22,529 bases of DNA from Desulfotomaculum sp. (GTDB lineage: Bacteria; Bacillota; Desulfotomaculia; Desulfotomaculales; Desulfohalotomaculaceae). Below, one piece after another: positions 15,630-22,529 of the stretch. Within the stretch, counting starts at the first letter, position 1. Each line of letters opens with the position of its first letter. The notes beneath the pieces were generated by a model. The model was not told the origin of the DNA, did not search any database, and saw only the letters and a program-made list of their open reading frames with translations. Location: assembly GCA_021129815.1 (NCBI GenBank), contig JAJOKN010000011.1:4322-26850 (forward strand), written 5' to 3'. The position numbers and the translations under genes are program-made.

Positions 15630-16307
15630 ATGATAAAAAAACAAGAAATTGCTGAATTAGCTAAGAATAAGAATTTTGATAAATTAATAGAATTAGCATT
15701 AAAAGACAGCAGCAAAGTCATTCGCTATTTAGTTCGTCTTACATATACTAAAGATGAAATTTTGCGCTGGCATGCTATAGAATCTTTAGGAGTGGTATCA
15801 GGTGCAATAGCAGATAGAGATCCAGCTGAAATCAGAGAGCTCATCAGGAAATTTTTATGGTCGATGACTGAAGAATCTGGCAATGTGAATCATCATGCAC
15901 CTGAAGCAGTAGCAGAAATAATTTACAATCGTCCAAAGCTTTTTGCTGATTTAGCACCAATGATGATAACTGCTTCTATAGATGAAGAAGTGTTTCAACC
16001 GGGTATGTTGTGGGCTGTAGGAAGGCTTGCTGGAATTGTAGATTATATATTAGAAATTTTGGATAGAATTATAACTTTTCTAGATGACAAAAATCCATTA
16101 TCTCGTGGCTATGCCGCCTGGGCATTAGGTGAGATATATACTGCTAGAGATGTTAAAGAAAAATTAGATTATTTAATTCAAAAATTGACTATTTTAAAAG
16201 AAGATAAAAATATAATTCCTATATATATAAATAGCCACTTATATAATAAATCTATTGGTGAAATTGCAGATTTGTCAATTTTAAAAATCAAAAGAGCAAT
16301 TTTATAA
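15630..16307 (+). CDS. HEAT-repeat protein, DVU0298-like
   Basis: This 225-residue soluble protein is built of alpha-helical HEAT/PBS-lyase-type repeats. VIRYLVRLTYTKDEILRWHA (30-49) runs into IESLG, then WSMTEESGNVNHHAPEAVAE (77-96) and MLWAVGRLAG (126-135), with a last repeat around LSRGYAAWALGEIY (157-170). These blocks resemble the DVU0298-type group of HEAT proteins, whose function is not known; HEAT proteins usually bind other proteins. There is no signal peptide or membrane segment. ATG 15630 follows AGGAAGTGA about 9 nt upstream and is 28 nt after gatD, so it is probably read with gatD. Its 3' end overlaps the end of the convergent ytaF by 20 nt. The C-terminus (about 175-225) is Lys/Ile-rich and less repeat-like. 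Confidence 0.85.
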   Translation: MIKKQEIAELAKNKNFDKLIELALKDSSKVIRYLVRLTYTKDEILRWHAIESLGVVSGAIADRDPAEIRELIRKFLWSMTEESGNVNHHAPEAVAEIIYNRPKLFADLAPMMITASIDEEVFQPGMLWAVGRLAGIVDYILEILDRIITFLDDKNPLSRGYAAWALGEIYTARDVKEKLDYLIQKLTILKEDKNIIPIYINSHLYNKSIGEIADLSILKIKRAIL

Positions 16308-16953
16308 TTCCAATGGTAATTAATATAAACCCAGGTAATATGAGAATGCTATATCTTATGCTATCTTTATATACCGCAATGCGGTTGCCTATTTTTAATC
16401 CAAGGCACATCATTAGTATATACCCAACTCCCACAATAATGACTGTGTTTAAAATATCAAACCCAATTAAAGATACTGCAAATCCAGCCACAAAAGCATC
16501 TAAAGCTAATGCAAATCCTAACAACACAGCTTCTTTAGTGCTAATAGTTCCTGATTTGTCTACATCTGCTTTCAATGGTTCGTGGACAAGTTGAAAAGCT
16601 GTTTCCAGTATTTTGGGTTTTAATTTTGTGTTTGTTTTTTCAAAGGTTTTTCTTTGTTTTGATGTTGCAAGCATTTGCCTTTTATTTTTGCTTTTATATG
16701 ATTTGCTCAATAACAAACCTCCAATTATTATTAACGCAATGCTTCCCAATTTAGATGTTATAATCTCTGGCAATACGTTATTTATGACATTACCTGTTGT
16801 CATTGAAATGCTTATAGCAATTACCGACATCAATGTTATGACAATTAAAGATTTGATGGGGATTCTAATTTTTTTAATACCGTATGCTATGCCAACTCCT
16901 AGCGTATCCATATTTAAACTCAAAGCAAACATTATAATCGATAATATTTCCAT
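16288..16953 (-). CDS. ytaF: Sporulation membrane protein YtaF (MntP-like)
   Basis: This 221-residue membrane protein resembles the MntP manganese exporter fold: two similar halves of three helices each. It has the YtaF-type middle insert. The first half begins MFALSLNMDTLGVGIAYGIK and the second has LLGFALALDAFVAGFAVSLI, each with the N/D-D pair expected in the ion path. The loop between them (about 85-140) carries DVDKSGTISTKE (130-141), a textbook EF-hand calcium loop. In Bacillus subtilis, ytaF sits with polA, mutM and coaE. Here it is directly downstream of polA, 111 nt away, with mutM absent. Start ATG 16951-16953 has a very strong AAGGAGGGA ribosome site. The transported ion is not established. 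Confidence 0.88.
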   Translation of the reverse strand: MEILSIIMFALSLNMDTLGVGIAYGIKKIRIPIKSLIVITLMSVIAISISMTTGNVINNVLPEIITSKLGSIALIIIGGLLLSKSYKSKNKRQMLATSKQRKTFEKTNTKLKPKILETAFQLVHEPLKADVDKSGTISTKEAVLLGFALALDAFVAGFAVSLIGFDILNTVIIVGVGYILMMCLGLKIGNRIAVYKDSIRYSILILPGFILITIGIIKLLF

Positions 16954-16960
16954 AAAAAAA

Positions 16961-17009
16961 TCCCTCCTTAAAATTTGCGAAAGCTTGATAGCTTCATATT
17001 ATGGAGGGA
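16961..17009 (-). promoter_or_regulatory. Possible ribosome-site-masking stem before ytaF
   Basis: On the minus strand the ytaF ribosome site GGAGGGA (plus-strand 16961-16967) is perfectly complementary to an upstream TCCCTCC (17003-17009), 35 nt apart. A small inner hairpin with AAGCT / AGCTT arms lies between them. Such pairing would hide the ribosome site. No known riboswitch consensus, including yybP-ykoY, is recognised. Confidence 0.4.
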
Positions 17010-17064
17010 ATCAATACTATGTGATTAATCAAAGGCAGTTAATGATGATGAATTTTTTGCAAAT

Positions 17065-19737
17065 CTATGAAATAGGGTTTAAGTCATACCAATTATTACC
17101 TATTTTCATATCTACTACAAGGGGCACATCTAATTTTATTGCATTTTCCATGATATGCCGTACTAACTGTACTACATCGTTGACTTCGCTTTTGGGAACA
17201 TCAAAGATAAGCTCGTCGTGTATTTGTAAAATCATTTTAGATTGCATATTGTTTTTGTTGAATTCTTCTGAAATTTTTACCATGGCAAGCTTTATGATGT
17301 CTGCTGCGCTTCCTTGAATAGGGGTATTTATAGCTGCACGTTCGCCAAAACTCCTGATGTTGTAATTTTTGCTGGATAACTCAGGTAGATACCTTCGCCT
17401 GTTTAAGATAGTAGTTACATAACCTTGTTCTTTAGCTTTTTCAACTGTGGTGTCGATGAATTCCTTAACTTTTGGGTAGCGTTCAAAATATCTCTTTATA
17501 TACTCACGTGCCTGTTCTTGAGTGATGTTGATATCTCTTGCCAGCCCATAGCTGCTGAGCCCGTATATTATACCAAAATTTACTGCTTTTGCCTGCCTGC
17601 GCATAGCAGGTGTAACTTCAGAGATAGGCACGCCAAATATCTCTGATGCCGTGCTGGCATGAATATCTTTGCCAGTTTTAAATGCATTTATCAAGTTTTC
17701 ATCTTTTGAAAAGTGGGCTAATATCCTCAGCTCTATTTGAGAATAATCCGCAGTTAAAATGATATTATTTGCATTTCTGGGAATAAAGGCTTTTCTTATC
17801 TGTTTTCCTAATTCTAATCTTATAGGTATGTTCTGTAAATTGGGATCAGTGCTGGATAAGCGTCCGGTAGCAGTTGATGTTTGATTTAATGTAGTATGAA
17901 TGCACCCTGTCTTTGGGTTGACCAGATTGGCCAGCCCATCTGTATAAGTTGACTTTAACTTTGTCAGCTGGCGATATTCCAGCAGCTTTTCAATGATCTT
18001 GATCTTTTTAGGGTCAGAAAGCTTTGAGAGCAATTCCTCAAGAACGGATGCTGATGTAGAATAGCCAGTTTTCGTTTTTTTAATGACAGGGAATTTTAAT
18101 TTCTCAAACAACACTTCGCCTAACTGCTTTGTAGAATTTATGTTAAATGTCGTTCCTGTGAGTTCATATATTTCCTGTGCCAAGAGATTGATCTTTTTAT
18201 CTAGTTCTGCTGACATGGACTTCAACACTTCTATATCTACACGCATTCCAGTTATTTCCATATCAGCAAGTATGCTGACAAGCGGCAGTTCTACTTGATA
18301 GAATAAATTTTCTTGTTGTTGATCAATTAAGTTTTTTTTCAGTATGCTCTCTAATTGAAGGAGTATGCGAGCCTTTTCTAATAGTAACTTTTCGTCTTTT
18401 TTATTTTCACTTAAGTTTAAGCTTAAATAATTCAATGCTATATCTTTTAAATCCAAATTGTTATTCGCTGGGTTTAATAGGTATGCAGCTATCATTGTGT
18501 CAAAGCTCAAACTGGTCAGATTTATGCTGTGATGGCGCAAAAGCCATATCATATTTTTGGCATTATGACATATTAATTTATTATCTTTATCTTCACATAT
18601 GTTTTTTAATATTTCAATGTGCTGTTCGTTTTCCATGGGCAGATAAAACAATTTTTCACTGCCAAAAAGATCAACACCAACAGCTGCCGATGATATTCCG
18701 TTTTCCTTGCTGCCATTAAGTACTAAAGAGATTTTGGTTGAGCTTTTTATTGAACTTATCAATTCGCTTAATTCAAAGCTTGCATCCAGTGAGATGATAT
18801 CTTTTTCATAGCTTGAGTTAGTTATGTTTTTTGATTTTTTTTCATCGTTGTGGGCTGTGTTCATTAGCTTATTTTGTAAATCGAGTGAATTTATTAAAGA
18901 TTTGAATTCCAGTTTATTAAATATTTCAAACAAACGTTCATAATCAGGGTTTCTGCATGCGCAGTCTTGTAGATTTATATTCACAGGCAAGTCTAATTTT
19001 AAGGATGCCAGTTCTTTTGATAAAAGCAGTTGATCTTTATACTTTAAGAACTTTTCCTTGTGTTTTTTGGGTAATTCATTTAAATGGCTTAAAATATTAT
19101 CTAAGTTTTTGTATTTTTGCAAAAGCTTAGCAGCAGTTTTTGCACCGATGCCAGGCACACCGGGTATATTGTCTGAAGTATCACCAGTGATAGCGCGAAA
19201 ATCCACAAACTGTTCAGGATACACACCAAACTTTTCAAACACTTTATCTCTATCATAAATTTCTAGCTGAGAGATGCCCTTTTTGGTTGTTAAGACATTG
19301 GTGTTTTCTGATACGAGCTGTAAAATATCTCTATCACCTGTGATGATCAATACAAAAATATCATTAGCTACACTTTTTGCTATAGTGCCTATCAAATCAT
19401 CTGCTTCGTAATTCTCAAGTTCAAATATTTGTATATTCATAGCAACAAGAATATCCCTTACAATTTGAAACTGGTGCTTTAAATCATCAGGGACAGGTTT
19501 TCGATTTGCTTTATATTCGCTGTATTGTTCTGTTCTAAATGTAGTTCTGCTTTTATCAAATGCTACTATTACAAAATCAGGTTTTTCATCTTTTAAAACT
19601 TTTAACATCATATTTGTAAAGCCGTATGCTGCGTTTGTTACAAGATTAGTACTAGTCTTTAAAAGCGGGATGGCATAAAAAGCCCTGTAAATCAAGCTGT
19701 TTCCATCTATTATGATCAATTTTTTTTTGTTTGACAT
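17065..19737 (-). CDS. polA: DNA polymerase I, proofreading domain inactive
   Basis: This 890-residue family A polymerase fills gaps and removes RNA primers. The 5' nuclease domain is complete (1 to about 290: LIIIDGNSLIYRAFYA, YEADDLIGT, ITGDRDILQL, GDTSDNIPGVPGIG). The middle 3'-5' exonuclease-like domain (about 315-480) lacks the acidic residues needed for proofreading: motif I reads KISLVLNGSK and motif II HNAKNMIWLL. The polymerase domain is intact: TATGRLSSTDPNLQNIP, motif A DYSQIELRILAH (Asp664, Glu669), O-helix RRQAKAVNFGIIYG (Phe721 at the dideoxynucleotide-selectivity position) and motif C QIHDELIFDVP (Asp841). ATG 19737 follows AAAAAGG at normal spacing. The same strand continues into ytaF. 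Confidence 0.97.
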   Translation of the reverse strand: MSNKKKLIIIDGNSLIYRAFYAIPLLKTSTNLVTNAAYGFTNMMLKVLKDEKPDFVIVAFDKSRTTFRTEQYSEYKANRKPVPDDLKHQFQIVRDILVAMNIQIFELENYEADDLIGTIAKSVANDIFVLIITGDRDILQLVSENTNVLTTKKGISQLEIYDRDKVFEKFGVYPEQFVDFRAITGDTSDNIPGVPGIGAKTAAKLLQKYKNLDNILSHLNELPKKHKEKFLKYKDQLLLSKELASLKLDLPVNINLQDCACRNPDYERLFEIFNKLEFKSLINSLDLQNKLMNTAHNDEKKSKNITNSSYEKDIISLDASFELSELISSIKSSTKISLVLNGSKENGISSAAVGVDLFGSEKLFYLPMENEQHIEILKNICEDKDNKLICHNAKNMIWLLRHHSINLTSLSFDTMIAAYLLNPANNNLDLKDIALNYLSLNLSENKKDEKLLLEKARILLQLESILKKNLIDQQQENLFYQVELPLVSILADMEITGMRVDIEVLKSMSAELDKKINLLAQEIYELTGTTFNINSTKQLGEVLFEKLKFPVIKKTKTGYSTSASVLEELLSKLSDPKKIKIIEKLLEYRQLTKLKSTYTDGLANLVNPKTGCIHTTLNQTSTATGRLSSTDPNLQNIPIRLELGKQIRKAFIPRNANNIILTADYSQIELRILAHFSKDENLINAFKTGKDIHASTASEIFGVPISEVTPAMRRQAKAVNFGIIYGLSSYGLARDINITQEQAREYIKRYFERYPKVKEFIDTTVEKAKEQGYVTTILNRRRYLPELSSKNYNIRSFGERAAINTPIQGSAADIIKLAMVKISEEFNKNNMQSKMILQIHDELIFDVPKSEVNDVVQLVRHIMENAIKLDVPLVVDMKIGNNWYDLNPIS

Positions 19738-19766
19738 ATTACACCGACCTTTTTATTTTTTAATTA

Positions 19767-19796
19767 ATTTTACTTCTATTGTGTGCTCAATAGCAA
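19767..19796 (-). promoter_or_regulatory. polA: Candidate polA promoter overlapping the tandem repeat
   Basis: On the minus strand TTGCTA (19791-19796, 4 of 6 to the -35 consensus) and TAAAAT (19767-19772, 5 of 6 to the -10) are 18 nt apart. Part of the first repeat copy fills the spacer and covers the -35. Transcription would begin about 20 nt upstream of the ribosome site. Confidence 0.35.
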
Positions 19797-19828
19797 TACC
19801 TGTATTGTGTGCTCAATAGCAATACCTG
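19777..19828. repeat. Perfect 26-bp tandem duplication in the polA/protease divergent region
   Basis: Two identical adjacent copies occupy 19777-19802 and 19803-19828. Each copy holds TATTG, six bases, CAATA, one base, CAATA and CCTG. The junction creates a further inverted pair, CAATA-CCTG-TATTG. Half-site TATTG/CAATA thus appears six times in 52 bp. It lies over the candidate polA promoter, as an operator would. A slippage duplication without function is the alternative. Confidence 0.9.
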
Positions 19829-19846
19829 CTTAAAAATCTTTTTAAG
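19829..19846. repeat. Perfect inverted repeat beside the tandem duplication
   Basis: CTTAAAAA (19829-19836) and TTTTTAAG (19839-19846) are exact complements around a 2-nt centre, directly abutting the 26-bp tandem repeat. The spacing is too tight for a good RNA hairpin loop, so a protein-binding palindrome is more likely than a terminator. No transcript is expected to end here on either strand. Confidence 0.6.
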
Positions 19847-19949
19847 AAATTATCAAACAGCAGGAAATATTTCTTTAAGTGGAGAACCTAAAGTTTATTA
19901 TGAAGAGTTTGATATTTATGAGCAAATGCAAAAAAGGAGATGAGGGCTT

Positions 19950-21458
19950 TTGGCAGGTAAAATTCTTGCAGATCAACTTGCTTTTGTGAGTAAGATAAAA
20001 TTCAAAGTTCAAGTGCTGTTAATCTTTTTATTGCTTTTATCTTTTGTTTTTACTCATCCTTTTAGTGCCTTTGCAGAAGCAACGGAAGATCAAACGCAGC
20101 TAAAAAGCGACTTATTGTTGTTAGAAGAAGTTATAGATAACATAACAGAATACCATATAAATAAACCGAAGACCTGTGATCTTATAGATAGTGCTATAAA
20201 CGGAATGCTTGACTCGCTTAACGATCCTCATGCTGAGTATATTCCGCCTGAATTGTTTAAAGAGTACTTAAACTTATTGGATAATAGGTATACTGGAATT
20301 GGGATCGAAATAAGAATGGAAGAAGAGCAGCCTGTTATAACCAGAATTTTTGACAATTCTCCTGCCAAGCTTGCGGGTTTAGAAGTTGGTGACATCATCA
20401 TAAAAGTAGATGGTGAAAACACACATGCTTTGCCATTAGAAATTGTAAGCGCCAAAATACGCGGGGAAGAAAATACAACAGTTGTTTTAACTATAAAGCG
20501 CAATGATGAAATAATCGAGGTTCCAGTTGTAAGGAAGCTCTTAAAGATACCAACAGTTTATTCCAAGCTGATAAATGGCAATATTGCTTATGTCAAAATC
20601 AAAAGCTTTAATCAAGATACTCCTGATGAGTTTATGGAGCATTTTACCAAACTATCAGAACACTCTTTTGAAAGCATGATACTGGATTTGAGAGAGAATC
20701 CTGGTGGGTATCTTACAGCAGCTGTTGAAATTGCAGACTATTTTTTGCCAGCAGGCAAAAAAATAGTAGATTTTATAAAAAACTCTGGTGAGAAAATGGA
20801 GTTTTACAGTGAAAATCACCCGAGTATAGTCGGATTAAAATTAGCAGTATTAGTTGATGAAAATACTGCCAGCGCTGCTGAGATACTCGCGGGCATCCTT
20901 CAACATTATGATTTAGCTCTGTTAGTTGGCGAAGAGACTTACGGAAAGGGAACAGTACAAACTATAATAAATTTAAAGAATGGGGGAGGGCTTAAATTTA
21001 CTATTGCGGAATATAAGTTAGCTGGCTATATGCCAATAGAAGGCATAGGTTTAACTCCAAACAAAAATATAACTTTTGAAGAACTCCAAATTTTTGCAGC
21101 AAAAAATATGTTAGATCCACCTAAAAAGTATGAGTTTTGTTTTAATATAAATCAAAACAGTGCGATTATAAATGATTTAAGCGTTAAAATACCTTCAATA
21201 ATACAAAAAGAAGGCAAAACTTACATTCCTCTTAGATTTGTAGCAGAGATGTTTGGGAGTGATATTGAGTATAACAAACAAAAATCTATAATAGAAATTA
21301 CCAATAGCGATGGACAAATTTTAATCGATTTAAAAAGCAAAAACAGTAATTACGATATTTTTTTACAAACTGGCACTACGTATATAAATATCTATGAAAT
21401 TGAAAAAATTGCCGAGCAATTGAAAATAAATGTGAATTTTAAGCTGGACACATATTGA
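19950..21458 (+). CDS. Secreted S41 C-terminal processing peptidase with copper-amine-oxidase-like tail
   Basis: This 502-residue protein has a signal/anchor segment (about residues 20-42, with a possible cut after SAFA). A PDZ domain (about 113-200) contains GIGIEIR and PAKLAGLEVGDIIIKVDG. The S41 protease core runs about 205-380, with NIAYVKIKSF, LDLRENPGGYL, the catalytic Ser308 in DENTASAAEIL and Lys333 in ETYGKGTVQ. A C-terminal domain (about 400-500) with TYIPLRFVAEMFGSDIEYNK resembles the copper amine oxidase N-terminal-like domain found on many clostridial cell-surface proteins. It should act outside the membrane, trimming proteins in the envelope or in sporulation signalling; the substrate is unknown. 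TTG 19950 follows AAAAAGGAG (19931-19939) by 10 nt. Its end overlaps the convergent GGDEF gene by 20 nt. Confidence 0.93.
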   Translation: MAGKILADQLAFVSKIKFKVQVLLIFLLLLSFVFTHPFSAFAEATEDQTQLKSDLLLLEEVIDNITEYHINKPKTCDLIDSAINGMLDSLNDPHAEYIPPELFKEYLNLLDNRYTGIGIEIRMEEEQPVITRIFDNSPAKLAGLEVGDIIIKVDGENTHALPLEIVSAKIRGEENTTVVLTIKRNDEIIEVPVVRKLLKIPTVYSKLINGNIAYVKIKSFNQDTPDEFMEHFTKLSEHSFESMILDLRENPGGYLTAAVEIADYFLPAGKKIVDFIKNSGEKMEFYSENHPSIVGLKLAVLVDENTASAAEILAGILQHYDLALLVGEETYGKGTVQTIINLKNGGGLKFTIAEYKLAGYMPIEGIGLTPNKNITFEELQIFAAKNMLDPPKKYEFCFNINQNSAIINDLSVKIPSIIQKEGKTYIPLRFVAEMFGSDIEYNKQKSIIEITNSDGQILIDLKSKNSNYDIFLQTGTTYINIYEIEKIAEQLKINVNFKLDTY

Positions 21459-22529
21459 CATTATCGCTGTTATTGAATACACAAGAGTTTCCTTTTATCT
21501 TTTTTGCTTTCTTTTTCAATGCAGCAGCAATTTGCGCTATTTGGCCTAAATCTTTAAATTTATTAGTTTCATCAGTGTTTGCTATTATACCAGCTATAGA
21601 TACACTCATAATGGGAATTTTAACTATGCGGCCTTCTCTATCAACAGTAGAAATATAACCTCTTGCACGGTCGCTTTCATCATACAGACTCGTTACTGTT
21701 TCAGCAAAACTTTTGATTATCTCATGTGAAATTATTTCGGCTTTTTCAGGTGTAGTTAAAACTATAAAATCATCTCCACCTATGTGTCCTACCAAGTCAT
21801 CTTTATTGCCGTATTTTTTTACAGTATCAGAAATAATTCTGCCTGTCATTTTTATAGCAATGTCTCCTCGTTCAAAACCATACCTATCGTTAAATTCTTT
21901 AAAGGAATCCAAATCTAGGTACAAAACTGCATATGGAATATTTTTTTTAACACGTTTCATTAGTTCAGATTCAATAACTATATTTCCTGGTAGCCCTGTA
22001 AGAGGATTTGATTCTCTTGCTAATTTTAATTTTAGATTGCTTACCGTGTTCAAAAGCTTCTGTACGGATATAATACCTAAATATTTTTTATCGCTCTTAT
22101 AATCAACTACAATTATAGGATCATACACTTTTTCAGGATCCCTTTCCATGGCTATACGCGAAACAATATCTATATCCATATTTGCCTTTACAATCAATGG
22201 TTGATTGTCCATTAGTAATTTGACTTCGCGCTGATAATAAAGGTCAAAACCGTATTGTTTTCCGAGTTTATAAAACAGCTTATCTCTGGTTATTAAACCC
22301 ACTGGTTTATTGCCAGCATCAGGGTCAACTACAACAACAGCTGTTAAATACTTATCTTCATGAAAAATACTTACTACTTTCTTTACTTGCTCATTTATTG
22401 ATACAGGTGGAGTGGGGGTTACTATTTCTTTTGCAGTAGGTAATATGTTGGTCTCAAAATGTTTGTATTCTCTTTTTAGAAGTTTTTTCTGAAATATACT
22501 TTTAAAACTATCACTCAAATCAGGGAAAG
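21439..22529 (-). CDS. CBS-GGDEF diguanylate cyclase, 5' end outside the window
   Basis: The visible 363 codons have two CBS-like repeats (about residues 25-160 counted from TTG 22518: AVVVVDPDAGNKPVGLITRD, then DPIIVVDYKSDKKYLGIISV). A GGDEF domain (about 165-350) follows, with NPLTGLPGN, AVLYLDLDSFKEFNDRYGF, the active-site GHIGGDDF (GGDDF 247-251) and IPIMSVSIAGI. It should make cyclic di-GMP under control of a ligand bound by the CBS pair. The inhibitory RxxD site five residues before the active-site motif reads NKDD, so product inhibition there is probably lost. The frame is open to the window edge (FPDLSDSFKSIF) and TTG 22518 has no good ribosome site, so the gene continues. EAL-CBS-GGDEF proteins share this layout, and an EAL domain may lie outside. 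Confidence 0.88.
   Translation of the reverse strand, partial: FPDLSDSFKSIFQKKLLKREYKHFETNILPTAKEIVTPTPPVSINEQVKKVVSIFHEDKYLTAVVVVDPDAGNKPVGLITRDKLFYKLGKQYGFDLYYQREVKLLMDNQPLIVKANMDIDIVSRIAMERDPEKVYDPIIVVDYKSDKKYLGIISVQKLLNTVSNLKLKLARESNPLTGLPGNIVIESELMKRVKKNIPYAVLYLDLDSFKEFNDRYGFERGDIAIKMTGRIISDTVKKYGNKDDLVGHIGGDDFIVLTTPEKAEIISHEIIKSFAETVTSLYDESDRARGYISTVDREGRIVKIPIMSVSIAGIIANTDETNKFKDLGQIAQIAAALKKKAKKIKGNSCVFNNSDNVNMCPA

Noticed and set aside
16954..17064. Manganese (yybP-ykoY) riboswitch ahead of the MntP-like ytaF gene.
   Set aside because: The conserved loop sequences of that riboswitch are not present; only the simple ribosome-site-masking pairing is seen.
16613..17317. 234-codon plus-strand frame crossing ytaF, the gap and the polA end.
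   Set aside because: It is antisense to two well-supported genes, and its hydrophobic look is the mirror of the ytaF membrane helices.
19809..19943. 44-codon GTG frame ending at the TGA inside the protease ribosome site (tail SGEPKVYYEEFDIYEQ).
   Set aside because: No ribosome site for the GTG, begins inside the tandem repeat, no recognisable family; could be a gene tail but evidence is too thin to call.

Overview
The window is AT-rich DNA from a spore-forming, low-GC Gram-positive bacterium, most likely a class Clostridia member. The evidence is the order dprA-topA-trmFO-xerC-hslV-hslU-codY, a MurT/GatD pair, a YtaF-type sporulation membrane protein, a proofreading-less DNA polymerase I, frequent TTG/GTG starts and strong AGGAGG-like ribosome binding sites. 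The exact genus cannot be read from the sequence. No rRNA, tRNA, CRISPR array, intact mobile element or phage gene is visible.

Layout, left to right. 1-3.5 kb: a small CxxC/CxxC protein, a large UPF0182 membrane protein and a ComFB-domain protein, all on +. 3.5-4.25 kb: a long hairpin, then the 3' half of a GT4 glycosyltransferase that has lost its N-terminal domain. 4.27-9.3 kb: tatA, dprA, topA and trmFO. 9.47-13.1 kb: a tight xerC-hslV-hslU-codY cluster (gaps of 17-22 nt). 13.2-16.3 kb: murT, a decayed coiled-coil/membrane gene fragment, gatD and a HEAT-repeat protein. From 16.3 kb the minus strand carries ytaF and polA, read as polA then ytaF. A 212-nt divergent region with tandem and inverted repeats separates polA from a secreted S41 protease on +. 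That protease converges on a CBS-GGDEF protein (minus) that runs off the right edge.

Most genes are housekeeping: DNA uptake and recombination (dprA), supercoiling (topA), tRNA m5U54 formation (trmFO), chromosome dimer resolution (xerC), proteolysis (hslUV), nutrient-sensing regulation (codY), peptidoglycan lipid II amidation (murT/gatD) and DNA repair/replication (polA). I found no convincing new multi-gene system. The items most worth a second look are small. They are a perfect 26-bp tandem duplication rich in CAATA/TATTG half-sites in the polA/protease promoter region, an anti-Shine-Dalgarno sequence that could mask the ytaF ribosome binding site, and two gene remnants (glycosyltransferase; coiled-coil/membrane protein), the second containing a CodY-box-like sequence upstream of gatD. 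Others are possible mini-reading frames overlapping the starts of the UPF0182 and trmFO genes, and a CodY whose effector pocket appears to lack the arginine known from Bacillus.
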